Shown: one piece after another, positions 34,573 through 43,756 of the stretch
How positions within the stretch are numbered: position 1 is the first letter of the stretch
How the letters are laid out: each line of letters begins with the position of its first letter
Assembly: GCF_012641185.1 (NCBI RefSeq)
Contig: NZ_JAAXLK010000004.1
Span: forward strand, 62,001 to 126,000
Source of the DNA: Levilactobacillus tujiorum
Lineage (GTDB): Bacteria; Bacillota; Bacilli; Lactobacillales; Lactobacillaceae
Length of the DNA: 64,000 bases
Reading direction: 5' to 3'
Position numbers and translations under genes: made by a program
Notes under the pieces: generated by a model
What the model saw: only the letters and a program-made list of their open reading frames with translations
Database searches by the model: none
What the model was told of the DNA's origin: nothing

Positions 34573-37185
34573 ATGGGGAAAAGACTATGGTTAGCAATTC
34601 AGAAACGGATGACGTTGATTAAGAGCTTGTTTATGTTTTCCGTCTTGCTCTTTATCATTCGTGAGGTGGGTCGCGTGGCCCATGAGGTTAGTGGTCAACA
34701 AGTGAGAACCGTGCTGGCGTCACTGAGCTGGGGGACCTTAGTGTTGCTACTAGTCGGTGGTTTTATTGCCGTCTTGCCGATGTTAATCTATGACTTCACC
34801 ATAGTCGAATTTTTGCCGGGCGACTTTTCGCGGGGATACATCGTCCGTAGTGGTTGGGTGACCAATACCTTCACCAACTTGATGGGGATGGGGGGCTTAC
34901 TAGGTGCCAGTCTCCGGGCTAATTTTTACTCGCAGTCGGCGACTAAAAAGCAGGTAGTCTATGCAATTTCTAAGATTGCCCTGTTCTTACTTGCGGGGCT
35001 GTCTCTGTCCTGTTGGGTCGCCTTGATCTTGCTGTTTGGCTTTGACGTGGGCCGACCCTATCAGGGCTACTGGCTATGGCTATTGGGTGGGGGGCTCTAC
35101 TTCCCCGGGCTCTTCCTCTTCACGCGGTTAAATGACAGCGCGTTCTTTAAGGACCTCACGTGGTCGCGAGAATTACGCTTGATCATTGGGTCGAGCTTGG
35201 AATGGGGCGGCTGTGCCCTCTTCTTCCTCCTAATTGGTTGGGCCTTACGCCTACAGTTGGATTTGGCGGCCGTTTTCCCGATGTTCGTGGTTGCTTCCGT
35301 AGCTGGTGTGGTTTCCATGATTCCTGGTGGTCTGGGTAGTTTTGATGTCTTCATGATCCTGGGATTAGGCATGTTGGGCGTCAGTCGCGCTGATGCGGCG
35401 GGGTGGCTGCTCCTGTACCGCCTGTTCTATTACTTGGTGCCGTTTGGTGTTGGGGTCGGGTTATTCTTCCACGACGCCGGTCGACGCTTGAACCGGTTCT
35501 TAAATGGTTTGCCAGTGGCCGCGTTACGCCGGAGTGCCCACCTGTTTGTTACGACCTTCATGTATTTTTCAGGCGTGATGATGCTACTGTACGCCACGAT
35601 TCCGGATGTCGTCTTAACCAATCATCTCTATATTCGATTAGTCCCCTACATGTTTTACTTTCTCGATCAAGTGTCTAATATCATTGTGGCCTTTCTCTTA
35701 ATTGGCTTGGCTCGCGGTATTGGTGCCCGGGTGAAACGCGCCTTCTGGCCAACGTTGGTTGTACTGGCGATTGCGATCGGTAACACGCTGTGGCGGGAAA
35801 ATTTTCCTGGTGGATTAGCCGTCTTGCTCGGGTTAGTATTAGCTTGCTTGTTGTTTGCGCGCCCCGAGCTTTATCGGGAAGGCTTTCACTACTCGTGGGG
35901 CGGCCTGCTCATTGACGGTAGTATTTACGTGGGGACCTTCCTCTTGTACACCGTCTTAGGCCTGTCGACCTTTAGTGGCAGTCATCACCGGCCGTGGTTG
36001 CCGCAGAGTTGGCTGTTGCCGTCAACTCAGGTATGGCTAAATGGCCTGGGCGGGTTACTGGTCGCATTGCTGATTCTCGTGGGGATTTATCGGTATTTGG
36101 CTCGGTCACGGTCAGCTTGGCTGCAACAGCCCTTTGACGCCGAGCGGGTGCGCGCCTTAATTCGCCAATTCGGTGGCAATGAGATTAGCCACTTGGCCTT
36201 CTTGCGCGATAAGCAATTGTACTTCTACCAGGAAGATGGCGCGGACCAACTCCTCTTGTTGTACCGCCAGCGCGCAGATAAGTTGTTAGTTATGGGGGAA
36301 CCGATTGGCAATCAAACCAAGCTAGGGCCGGCCCTTAAGCAATTCATGCAGGAGGCCGATCTCGCTGGCTTACGGCCCGTCTTCTATGAAATCAGTGAAA
36401 ACTTGACGTTGCGGTTACACGAGATGGGATTTGACTTTATTAAAGTTGGTGAGGAAGGTCACGTTGATTTAGCCACGTTCAGCTTAGCTGGTCGCGCGCA
36501 CAAAGGAGAACGGGCGCTAGTGAATAAGTTCCGGCGGGAAGGGTACACCTGTGAGATTCTACAACCGCCGCTGAACGATGAAGACTTTGCGGCATTGCAG
36601 GAGATTTCAGCGTCGTGGCTAGGAGATCAGACTGAGAAGGGCTTCTCGATGGGCTTCTTTGATCGTGCCTACCTCGATGAGGCGCCAATTGCGGTGATGA
36701 AGAATGCGACTGGAGAAATTGTCGCGTTCGCCAATTTGATGCCCACGGGGGATCGGAAGATGACGTCGATTGACCTGATGCGTGAACGGCACGACGCCCC
36801 ATCAGGCATCATGGATGGCCTCTTCGTCTACCTGTTTGAGCTTTGCCGTGACCAGGGATATCGGGGGTTCAATCTGGGGATGGCGCCGTTGGCCAACGTG
36901 GGTGTGTCTAATTTTAGCTTTATTGAAGAGCGGGCAGCCCACCTCATCTACCAGTATGGGTCCAGCGTCTATAGTTTCCAGGGGCTGCGGGCGTATAAGG
37001 AGAAATACGTCACAACTTGGCAGCCTAAATACCTGGCTTATCGACGGCGGGCGTCATTGATCTTTACGATGCTACAGTTGATGTTCGTGATTAATCGCCC
37101 AGCTATGGCTCCGAAGACGCGGTTGGTGCCGCGGTGGTTGGACCGCTGGTTAACCGACGAGATCAACTGGCAGAATCGCCGGTGA
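34573..37185 (+). CDS. mprF: phosphatidylglycerol lysyltransferase / flippase MprF
   Basis: It adds lysine (or another amino acid) from tRNA to phosphatidylglycerol and flips the product outward, lowering cell-surface negative charge and raising resistance to cationic peptides. The 870-residue protein has about 13 membrane segments in the first 530 residues (flippase region with IPGGLGSFDVFMILGLG and VPFGVGVGLFFHDAGRR), then a cytoplasmic DUF2156 transferase domain with LLLYRQRADKLLVMGEPIG, YEISENLTLRLHEMGF, KVGEEGHVDL and FNLGMAPLANVG. ATG 34573 follows GGGGGG. The frame extends upstream through the leader. The attenuator-like leader suggests control by a small ligand or tRNA. Confidence 0.93.
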   Translation: MGKRLWLAIQKRMTLIKSLFMFSVLLFIIREVGRVAHEVSGQQVRTVLASLSWGTLVLLLVGGFIAVLPMLIYDFTIVEFLPGDFSRGYIVRSGWVTNTFTNLMGMGGLLGASLRANFYSQSATKKQVVYAISKIALFLLAGLSLSCWVALILLFGFDVGRPYQGYWLWLLGGGLYFPGLFLFTRLNDSAFFKDLTWSRELRLIIGSSLEWGGCALFFLLIGWALRLQLDLAAVFPMFVVASVAGVVSMIPGGLGSFDVFMILGLGMLGVSRADAAGWLLLYRLFYYLVPFGVGVGLFFHDAGRRLNRFLNGLPVAALRRSAHLFVTTFMYFSGVMMLLYATIPDVVLTNHLYIRLVPYMFYFLDQVSNIIVAFLLIGLARGIGARVKRAFWPTLVVLAIAIGNTLWRENFPGGLAVLLGLVLACLLFARPELYREGFHYSWGGLLIDGSIYVGTFLLYTVLGLSTFSGSHHRPWLPQSWLLPSTQVWLNGLGGLLVALLILVGIYRYLARSRSAWLQQPFDAERVRALIRQFGGNEISHLAFLRDKQLYFYQEDGADQLLLLYRQRADKLLVMGEPIGNQTKLGPALKQFMQEADLAGLRPVFYEISENLTLRLHEMGFDFIKVGEEGHVDLATFSLAGRAHKGERALVNKFRREGYTCEILQPPLNDEDFAALQEISASWLGDQTEKGFSMGFFDRAYLDEAPIAVMKNATGEIVAFANLMPTGDRKMTSIDLMRERHDAPSGIMDGLFVYLFELCRDQGYRGFNLGMAPLANVGVSNFSFIEERAAHLIYQYGSSVYSFQGLRAYKEKYVTTWQPKYLAYRRRASLIFTMLQLMFVINRPAMAPKTRLVPRWLDRWLTDEINWQNRR

Positions 37186-37203
37186 GCCGAGAAACTTAGG
37201 GTC

Positions 37204-37230
37204 AAAAAAAACGAGCAGTTACGCTCGCTT
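37204..37230 (-). terminator. minus-strand terminator past repeat copy D
   Basis: CGAGC (37212-37216) pairs with GCTCG (37223-37227). On the minus strand a run of T follows. It would stop transcripts leaving the LOG gene after they have crossed repeat copy D. On the plus strand no T-run follows directly, so mprF is less well terminated here. Confidence 0.7.
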
Positions 37231-37285
37231 GCTACAATGTTTTTATGATTTTGGTGGCATGGCACAGATAAAACTTCCTGTTGTG

Positions 37286-37760
37286 TTTAAGCAAAGACAG
37301 ACTGCGTGATCGTTGCCTTACCGTTCGCCAAATTTAGGCTGGAACGCTGTGGGTAGGACGGTCAGAGCCTAAGAGCGGTCTCTGACCTCGCTTTGAGCCG
37401 CAGAGCACGTCTCAAAGGCGCCATTTACCAAGTTGAACCACTTGGTAAATCCCACGACTGAGCCTAAATTTGACTCACTCACGGCGGAATGGTCTAGGTT
37501 GCTTCAAGTACAACGATCCCATTACGCCTTAAAACTAAATATTGAGGTGGATCACTGATACAACCAGAGGAGGTCAATGATGGAGGTAGCTGTGTCGACG
37601 CTGTTGACCGAGGTTCCTCACTCGGTTTACAGCGTGGGACGTGTTGGGAGACTGGCGGTTTTAGTCAGGCTCCCAACCGAGCCGGAGGGCCGCTTCTCAG
37701 ACCGCAGGCGATCCCCACAGCAGCCGGAATCGTTGGCAGCCGCAGGTAGGCTAAAGCTAT
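37286..37760 (+). repeat. structured intergenic repeat, copy D
   Basis: Domain 1 stem: GCCAAATTTAGGCT (37327-37340) with AGCCTAAATTTGAC (37461-37474). Compared with copy A, two inner pairs are exchanged on both sides, which keeps pairing. Inner hairpins are GGTCAGAG/CTCTGACC, CTTTGAG/CTCAAAG and ATTTACCAAG/CTTGGTAAAT. Domain 2 stem: GTCAATGAT (37573-37581) with ATCGTTGGC (37729-37737). Its inner hairpins ACCGAG/CTCGGT and TTGGGAG/CTCCCAA differ from other copies but still pair. GAGGAGG precedes ATG 37577/37580. I cannot find the terminal inverted repeats, so the ends are approximate. It lies between convergent mprF and the LOG gene. Confidence 0.82.
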
Positions 37761-37789
37761 TGCTTTGGTCAATTGAATTAGAGTATCAG

Positions 37790-38368
37790 CTAGTTGGTAT
37801 ACTTGTAAGGTAGTTGATGGTGGAAGGTGTCGAAGCCGGCGAAGATCTCGTCAATTGAGGAAGCATTGATGAAAAGATCCATGTTTTCTTGGGGTGCAAA
37901 CCCTTGATCACAGCATTTTTGCATCATCGCAACTAACTCATCGAAGTAGTGATTGATGTTGAATAAGGCAATTGGCTTTTGATGAACGTTGATCTGGCTC
38001 CAAGAGAGCATCGTCGTGAATTCTTCGAACGTGCCAAACCCACCAGGTAAGACAATGAAGGCATCTGACTGACGGAGCATTTCGTCCTTGCGTTCGTCCA
38101 TGGTACTGGTCTCAAGCAGGGTGGTGACGTTGGTCTCGGCTAACCCCATCTCACTTAGAAAGGTGGGGATGATGCCAATAACCTCGCCACCGGCCGCCAT
38201 GGTTGATTCAGCAATGGCGCCCATCAAGCCTTCTTTGCCACCACCGTAAACCACTGGGTGATGGTTGGCCGCAAGGTATTGGCCCAACGTGTTGGTTTGT
38301 TTGAGAAAGTCTGGATCATAGCCGTGATTGGAACCGCAGAAGACACAGACGTTTTTGATTTTTGGCAT
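37790..38368 (-). CDS. LOG family protein (TIGR00730, possible nucleotide phosphoribohydrolase)
   Basis: A 192-residue Rossmann-like protein: VCVFCGSNHGYDPDFL at the start, VVYGGGKEGLMGAIAESTMAAGGEVIGIIP, MDERKDEMLRQSDAFIVLPGGFGTFEEFTTMLSW with the PGGxGTxxE motif, then a short C-terminal region. Plant LOG enzymes release cytokinin bases from their 5'-monophosphates, and bacterial members act on nucleoside monophosphates. The in-vivo role is unknown here. The ATG has AGGGGGTC upstream. Repeat copy D ends about 30 bases after its stop. Confidence 0.9.
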   Translation of the reverse strand: MPKIKNVCVFCGSNHGYDPDFLKQTNTLGQYLAANHHPVVYGGGKEGLMGAIAESTMAAGGEVIGIIPTFLSEMGLAETNVTTLLETSTMDERKDEMLRQSDAFIVLPGGFGTFEEFTTMLSWSQINVHQKPIALFNINHYFDELVAMMQKCCDQGFAPQENMDLFINASSIDEIFAGFDTFHHQLPYKYTN

Positions 38369-38507
38369 AAGAATTGACCCCCTGAATTTAGACCGTTACG
38401 TGGCTTAAAACCAAAGCGTAACTTACAATTTATTATATCGCAAAATACTCAGGGGTGGCTAAGTTTCTTGGTGATGATGGGGCTTTGGATCGGAAAGGGT
38501 GAGGGGT

Positions 38508-39410
38508 ATGGCAATTGAAAAAATCGTTATCGCTGGCGGTGGCACAATGGGGAGTCAAATCGCCTTCCAAATTGCGTTTAGCGGCTTATATGTCACCATC
38601 TATGACGTCAGTCCGGCGGCTAGCGCTGCGGCAAAGCGCCGGGTGATGACGTGGGATCGGACCTATATGCGGGAACGCAAGGCAACGCCAGCCGTCATTA
38701 AAGCGGCGAATGACCACCTGCGTTATGCCACGGACTTGGAAACGGCCGTGGAAGATGCTGATTTGGTGATTGAGACCATCCCGGAAGTGGTCGCAGTCAA
38801 GAATGAATTCTATGCGTCGCTGGCGAAGGTGGCACCAGACAAGACTATCTTTGCGACGAGTACGTCAACAATGGTGCCTAGTCAGTTTTCCGCTATCACG
38901 GGCCGACCGGGGAAGTTTCTGGCCCTCCACTTCACCAATCACGTTTGGGCCAATCATTTAGCTGAAATTATGGGGCATCCGGGGACTGATCCAGCTGTAT
39001 TTCAGGAGGTCGTCACGTTTGTCCGGCAGATCGGGCTGATTCCCATCCAATTGGAGAAGGAACATCCCGCTTATATTCTGAACGCGATGCTAGATTCCTT
39101 TCTGAGCACAGCGTTAATGCTGTGGGTCGAAGGTGTTGCGGATTTTGAAACGATTGATCGGACCTGGATGATGGCAACGGATGCGGTTAGAGGTCCGTTT
39201 GCCGTGCTGGATGAGATTGGATTACAAACGGCTTATCAGCTCATGCTGGGGGCCAGTGCTGAGCCTGGTCGAGAAGGTTTGGTGATGGTTGCGCACCGGA
39301 TTAAAGTGGACCTGATCGATCAACATCGGTTGGGACAGGAGACGGGAGCTGGCTTCTATCAGTATCCCCATCCCGCCTATCAACGAGAAGGATTCTTGCA
39401 AGGCAAGTAA
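38508..39410 (+). CDS. 3-hydroxyacyl-CoA dehydrogenase family protein
   Basis: A 300-residue NAD-dependent dehydrogenase. The Rossmann start KIVIAGGGTMGSQIAFQIAFSGL has the G-x-G-x-x-G pattern as GGGTMG, then ETIPEVVAVKNEFYASL, ATSTSTMVPSQFS, and a C-terminal domain (EHPAYILNAMLDSFLSTAL ... GAGFYQYPHPAY). It lacks the hydratase part, like 3-hydroxybutyryl-CoA dehydrogenases. No other beta-oxidation gene is near, so the substrate is uncertain. ATG 38508 follows AAAGGGTGAGGGG. It ends at a two-way terminator. Confidence 0.88.
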   Translation: MAIEKIVIAGGGTMGSQIAFQIAFSGLYVTIYDVSPAASAAAKRRVMTWDRTYMRERKATPAVIKAANDHLRYATDLETAVEDADLVIETIPEVVAVKNEFYASLAKVAPDKTIFATSTSTMVPSQFSAITGRPGKFLALHFTNHVWANHLAEIMGHPGTDPAVFQEVVTFVRQIGLIPIQLEKEHPAYILNAMLDSFLSTALMLWVEGVADFETIDRTWMMATDAVRGPFAVLDEIGLQTAYQLMLGASAEPGREGLVMVAHRIKVDLIDQHRLGQETGAGFYQYPHPAYQREGFLQGK

Positions 39411-39426
39411 CCGACCCAGCAGTTAT

Positions 39427-39477
39427 AAAAATGGCAGTTAGCGGAAATCATCGTCGATTTCGGCTAGCTGCCATTTT
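39427..39477. terminator. bidirectional terminator between the dehydrogenase gene and nrdF
   Basis: AAAATGGCAG (39427-39436) and CTGCCATTTT (39468-39477) are perfect complements with further pairing TAGC/GCTA inside. T-runs lie on both strands. Confidence 0.9.
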
Positions 39478-39482
39478 AGAAT

Positions 39483-40478
39483 TTACTTACTAGGATCTTC
39501 TGGATCGTCGGGTTCACCGATAGTGTAATCACTGTCGTTCATGGCTTCAACGTTACCTAAGAGGTAACCATTCCCAACTTGGGAGAAGAAGTCGTGGTTG
39601 GCGGTTGACGTGGAAATCCCGTTCATCACGATCGGGTTCACGTCCTCGGCAGTATCGGGGAAGAGGGGATCTTGGCCCAAGTTCATGAGGGCTTTGTTAG
39701 CATTGTAGCGGATAAAGGTCAGAACTTGTTCCGTCCAGCCCACTTGATCGTACAACGTGTGGGTGTATTTTTCTTCGTTAGCGTAAAGCTTGTAGAGAAA
39801 ATCGTACATCCAGTCCTTCATTTGTTGTTGTTCATTGTCGGTTAATTCCTTCATTCCTAGCTGGAACTTGTAACCGATGTAGGTACCGTGAACGGATTCG
39901 TCCCGCAGAATCAATTTGATGATTTCGGCGACGTTGGCTAACTTATTGTGGCCCAAGTAATAGAGTGGGGTGAAGAAGCCAGAATAGAACAGGAAGGTTT
40001 CCAAGAAGACACTGGAAATCTTCTTTTTCAAAGGATGTTCATCGTCATGATAGAGATCATAGATGCGCTTGGTCTTATTCTGCAAGAATTCTTCGGAATC
40101 GCTCCATTTGAAAATTTCATCAATTTCATCGGGCGTGTTTAGCGTGGAGAAAATGGTGGAATAACTCTTGGCGTGAACGGATTCCATGAACTGGATGTTG
40201 TTCAGCACCGCCGTTTCATGTGGCGTACGGACATCTCTGCGCAGAGCAGCCATCCCGTCTTGGGACTGGAGCGTATCCAGCAGGGTTAGGCCGCCAAAAA
40301 CGTGCCCCACGACCCACTGGTGGTCAGTGTCCAAGGTCCGCCAGTCGTCTAAGTCATTTGAGACAGGGATTCGCGTATCCAGCCAAAATTGTTCGGTTAA
40401 TTTTTCCCAAGTTGCCTTGTCAATTTCATCAGAAACCGCGTTCCAGTTAATTGCATTATAATTTTCAGTTCTTGCCAT
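39483..40478 (-). CDS. nrdF: class Ib ribonucleotide reductase, small subunit NrdF
   Basis: It holds the dimetal-tyrosyl radical cofactor that starts ribonucleotide reduction. The 331-residue protein shows the metal-ligand segments FMESVHAKSYSTIF, FLETFLFYSGFFTPLYYLGHNKL and LRDESVHGTYIGYKFQ, which carry the Glu and His ligands. ATG 40478 (MARTENYNAINWN) has AAAGGAG at 8 bases. The longer frame is spurious. In most Firmicutes it follows nrdE closely, but here 679 bases with repeat copy E separate them. No nrdI is visible in the cluster. Confidence 0.95.
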   Translation of the reverse strand: MARTENYNAINWNAVSDEIDKATWEKLTEQFWLDTRIPVSNDLDDWRTLDTDHQWVVGHVFGGLTLLDTLQSQDGMAALRRDVRTPHETAVLNNIQFMESVHAKSYSTIFSTLNTPDEIDEIFKWSDSEEFLQNKTKRIYDLYHDDEHPLKKKISSVFLETFLFYSGFFTPLYYLGHNKLANVAEIIKLILRDESVHGTYIGYKFQLGMKELTDNEQQQMKDWMYDFLYKLYANEEKYTHTLYDQVGWTEQVLTFIRYNANKALMNLGQDPLFPDTAEDVNPIVMNGISTSTANHDFFSQVGNGYLLGNVEAMNDSDYTIGEPDDPEDPSK

Positions 40479-40611
40479 TACAGCCACTCCTTTATCGCTT
40501 GCCAACCAGCACGTTGGGTCAAGCTTACCATATTTTGACGAGTGAAGCGTGAACAAAAAGCGGCAGAATTCGCTTAGATCAGGCGAGACTTACCACTTTT
40601 TGCGGATTGTT

Positions 40612-41128
40612 AAAGATTGAAAGAAAATCGTTGTCAAAGCCTGAACAGTGAGTAAACCAGTCACCTGCGGCTGGCAGAAATTCCGCCTGCTGTGGGGAAC
40701 GCCTGCGGCCTGAGAAGCGGTCCTCCGGCTCGGTTCGAAGCCCGGAAGAGCACCGGTCTCCAAGCACGTCCCACGCTGTAAGCCGAAAATCGGCTAACAC
40801 CGTTGTCACAGCTGGCTCCATCTCTGCCTTCCTCCGGTTAAGTTAGTTGTGGAATAGTAAATTAGTTAAAAATGATGTGTTCGTATTCAAACAGTATAGC
40901 TGACAACCTGCACGTAGCCGTGAGTGAGTCAAATTTGAGCTCAGCCGTGGGATTTACCAAGTGGTTCTCTTGGTAAATGGCGCCTTTGAGACGTGATCTG
41001 CGGCTCAAAGCGAGGCTGGAGACCGATCTATGGCTCCAGCCGTCCTCCCCACAGCGTTCCAGCTCAAATTTGACGAACGGAAGGCGGCCCAGTCCTATCC
41101 ACGTTGGCTATGGTTCTTTCAATCTTCA
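40612..41128 (-). repeat. structured intergenic repeat, copy E (inside the nrd cluster)
   Basis: An inverted copy relative to the others. Ends: AAGATTGAAAG (40613-40623) and CTTTCAATCTT (41116-41126) are perfect complements. No clear target duplication is seen. Domain 1 stem (plus coordinates): GTCAAATTTGAGCT (40928-40941) and AGCTCAAATTTGAC (41061-41074), with hairpins GGCTGGAG/CTCCAGCC, CTTTGAG/CTCAAAG and ATTTACCAAG/CTTGGTAAAT on the minus strand. Domain 2 stem GGCAGAGAT/ATTTCTGCC with one G-T pair. GGAGGA precedes ATG 40821 on the minus strand, opening 80 codons. Because its orientation equals that of nrdE and nrdF, it would lie inside any nrdE-nrdF transcript. Confidence 0.9.
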
Positions 41129-41157
41129 GATGATATTAACCAATGAGTTGAGATCGA

Positions 41158-43332
41158 CTAGATGACACAGCTTTCACACTGGTTCGCACCGACCTCATTG
41201 TTGTCGTCCGTAAAGGTCCGAACATAGTAGATCGACTTGATCCCCTTACGGTAAGCGTAGTTGCGTAGAATACTGAGGTCCCGAGTGGTCATCTTGTCCG
41301 TGCGCCCATTCTTCCATTCATAGAGTCCGGCTGGAATCGTGGACCGCATGAATAGCGTTAAACTCATCCCTTGATCAACGTGCTTTTGCGCCGCGGCATA
41401 GACGTCGATAACCCGCCGCATGTCAGTATCGTAAGCCGACTTGTAGTAAGGCATCGTATCGTTGTCGAGATAAGGTGCTGGGTAATAAATCTTCCCAATT
41501 TTCTTTTCTTGGCGTTCTTCAATCCGGTTGATGATGGGGTGGAGACTAGCCGTTGTATCGTTGATGTAAGAAATCGACCCGTTAGGTGCAACCGCCATCC
41601 GGTTTTGGTGATACAGGCCATCACGCATGACCGCCGTCTTGAGTTCGGCCCAATCTGCGGGAGTTGGTAGCCAGACGTCCTTGAAGAGGGCTTGTACCTT
41701 CGCTGAATTAGGACGCCAGTCGTGTTCGGTGTAGCGATCGAAGTAGCTTCCGTCAGCGTAGGTACTCTTTTCAAAATTGTGGAAGGTCTCGTGCCGTTCC
41801 TTAGCAATTTCGTTGGAGGCCTTCAGGGTCCAATAGTTGAGTAACATGAAGTAAACACTGGTGAAGTCGATACTGTCTTTAGACCCGTACATCATGTGGT
41901 TCTTGGCAAAGTAGCTGTGCAACCCCATCGCTCCTAAACCAATGGTATGGGCGAGGCGGTTGCCTTTTTGAATAGAAGGAACGACATCAATATCCGAATG
42001 GTCCGTGACAAAGGTTAAGGCCCGCACCATCGTTTCGACGGAGTGACCAAAGTCTGGGGAAGTCATCAGATTAACGATGTTGGTTGACCCCAAGTTACAA
42101 GAAATATCCGTTCCTTTTTGGATGTATTCTTGGCGGTTGTTCACCGTGGAAGGCGTCTGTACTTGCATAATTTCTGAACATAAGTTGCTCATCACGATGC
42201 GGCCGTCAATTGGATTTTCACGATTAGCGGTGTCAATGTTTACAATGTAAGGGTAGCCGGATTCTTGTTGTAACTTGCCAATTTCCGTTTCCAATTCGCG
42301 GGCCTTGAGCTTCTTCTTACGAATATCGGGATTGGCAACTAAGTTATCGTATTCCGCAGTGATATCGACGTAAGCGAATGGTTTGCCGTAGATGCGTTCA
42401 ACATCGTAAGGACTGAAGAGGTACATATCGGCGTCCTGTTCGCAAAGTTCGTAGAATTTATCCGGCACGGTAATCCCGAGTGAAAGGGTCTTGAGCCGGA
42501 TCTTTTCGTCAGCATTTTCCTTCTTAGCGCCTAAGAAGGCGATAATATCAGGGTGGAACACACTTAGATAAACGACACCGGCACCTTGGCGTTGTCCCAA
42601 TTGGTTAGAGTAGGAGAAACTGTCTTCTAGTAATTTCATGACGGGAACGACACCGGAAGCAGCGCCGTCAATGTGTTTGATCGGATCGCCTGCGCCCCGT
42701 AAGTTGGAGAGGCTGATCCCCACGCCACCACCGATTCGTGAGAGTTGAAGCGCTGAGTTGATGGTCCGGCCAATCGTGTTCATATCATCCGTGGATTGGA
42801 TCAAGAAGCACGAGACCAGTTCACCACGCCGCGCACGGCCAGCGTTTAGAAAGCTAGGCGTAGCGGGCTGGTAACGCTGATGAATGATTTCATCGGCTAG
42901 ATCGTGGGCCAAGGTCTGATCACCATCGCCGAAGTCCAACGCGTTCATTGCGACCCGGTCGATAAAGTTCTCCAGGTAGTACTCATTGTCGTCGGTCTTT
43001 AAAGCATATTGCGCGTAGAACTTATAGGCAGCCATAAATGACTTGAAATGGAAGTCCTGGGACTTTAAAAAGGCGTACAGCTCCTCGATAAAGCTAAAGG
43101 GATATTGGTCAATGACCTTTTTTTCAACGTAGTTACCGGCAATTAGGTAATCGAAGCGTTCCCGTAACGAAGCAAATTGCTTGGTGTTGGGTTCAACGTT
43201 TTCTTTTAAGAAGGCCTGCAAGGCTTCCTGATCCTTATTCAATGGGATCTGCCCGTTAACGGGGATGTTGATCTCATTGTTTAAATCGTAGTACGTGACA
43301 TTTCCTAAATCTTTTAAACTCATACTAGTCAT
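41158..43332 (-). CDS. nrdE: class Ib ribonucleotide reductase, large subunit NrdE
   Basis: The catalytic subunit that turns ribonucleoside diphosphates into deoxyribonucleotides. The 724-residue length is typical. It has TPSFLNAGRARRGELVSCFL with the first redox Cys, SRIGGGVGISLSNLRGAG, the NLCSEIMQVQTPS segment with the thiyl-radical Cys and neighbours, NGSISYINDTTAS, and the C-terminal pair in NQCESCVI that is reduced by NrdH. ATG 43332 has AAGGAAGAG very close, while ATG 43323 (MSLKDLGNV) lies 9 bases on and is equally possible. A terminator-like hairpin separates it from nrdH. Confidence 0.96.
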   Translation of the reverse strand: MTSMSLKDLGNVTYYDLNNEINIPVNGQIPLNKDQEALQAFLKENVEPNTKQFASLRERFDYLIAGNYVEKKVIDQYPFSFIEELYAFLKSQDFHFKSFMAAYKFYAQYALKTDDNEYYLENFIDRVAMNALDFGDGDQTLAHDLADEIIHQRYQPATPSFLNAGRARRGELVSCFLIQSTDDMNTIGRTINSALQLSRIGGGVGISLSNLRGAGDPIKHIDGAASGVVPVMKLLEDSFSYSNQLGQRQGAGVVYLSVFHPDIIAFLGAKKENADEKIRLKTLSLGITVPDKFYELCEQDADMYLFSPYDVERIYGKPFAYVDITAEYDNLVANPDIRKKKLKARELETEIGKLQQESGYPYIVNIDTANRENPIDGRIVMSNLCSEIMQVQTPSTVNNRQEYIQKGTDISCNLGSTNIVNLMTSPDFGHSVETMVRALTFVTDHSDIDVVPSIQKGNRLAHTIGLGAMGLHSYFAKNHMMYGSKDSIDFTSVYFMLLNYWTLKASNEIAKERHETFHNFEKSTYADGSYFDRYTEHDWRPNSAKVQALFKDVWLPTPADWAELKTAVMRDGLYHQNRMAVAPNGSISYINDTTASLHPIINRIEERQEKKIGKIYYPAPYLDNDTMPYYKSAYDTDMRRVIDVYAAAQKHVDQGMSLTLFMRSTIPAGLYEWKNGRTDKMTTRDLSILRNYAYRKGIKSIYYVRTFTDDNNEVGANQCESCVI

Positions 43333-43394
43333 CTCTTCCTTCTTAAATTAGGGTGAATGGTTAAAAGTTAGTGACGTTATTTAGCCGATCAAAT

Positions 43395-43432
43395 AAAAAA
43401 TGGCGGCACCGTGAACAAACACGACGTCGCCA
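43395..43432 (-). terminator. terminator between nrdH and nrdE
   Basis: On the minus strand GGCGACGTCGTG pairs with CACGGTGCCGCC over 12 positions with one mismatch and a TTTGTT loop, followed by ATTTTTTATTT. It would partly stop nrdH transcripts before nrdE. Confidence 0.82.
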
Positions 43433-43455
43433 AGACGGGTTTGTGCTAATGTTAT

Positions 43456-43683
43456 TTAGCCCGCAATCTTGGTCAATTGATCTGGCCGGAAACCGTAAAA
43501 AGCAGGCACACCAGGTGCTTCAACTACTGGTACGGCTTGAAAACCGTGGTTCTTGAGGTAGGTTACATATTCTGGATTTTGATTAATGTTCCGTTCTTCA
43601 AACTCCACGTTGTGTTCGCTAAGAAAACGCTTCGTCATCTTGCATTGCATGCAATTGTTCTTTGAGTAAATTGTTACTTTCAT
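43456..43683 (-). CDS. nrdH: glutaredoxin-like protein NrdH
   Basis: A small thioredoxin-fold redoxin that re-reduces NrdEF. The 75-residue protein reads MKVTIYSKNNCMQCKMTKRFL, with the redox pair Cys11-Met-Gln-Cys14, and ends VPVVEAPGVPAFYGFRPDQLTKI, which contains the NrdH pattern around GFRPD. ATG 43683 has AAGGGATG at 9 bases. A GTG three codons earlier overlaps that site. It is the first gene of the nrd cluster. Confidence 0.95.
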   Translation of the reverse strand: MKVTIYSKNNCMQCKMTKRFLSEHNVEFEERNINQNPEYVTYLKNHGFQAVPVVEAPGVPAFYGFRPDQLTKIAG

Positions 43684-43756
43684 TGTTGCCACATCCCTTA
43701 AATTTGAATATCAATGAGTTAAGTGTACACCAGATATAGAAAATAGCAATCAAAAA

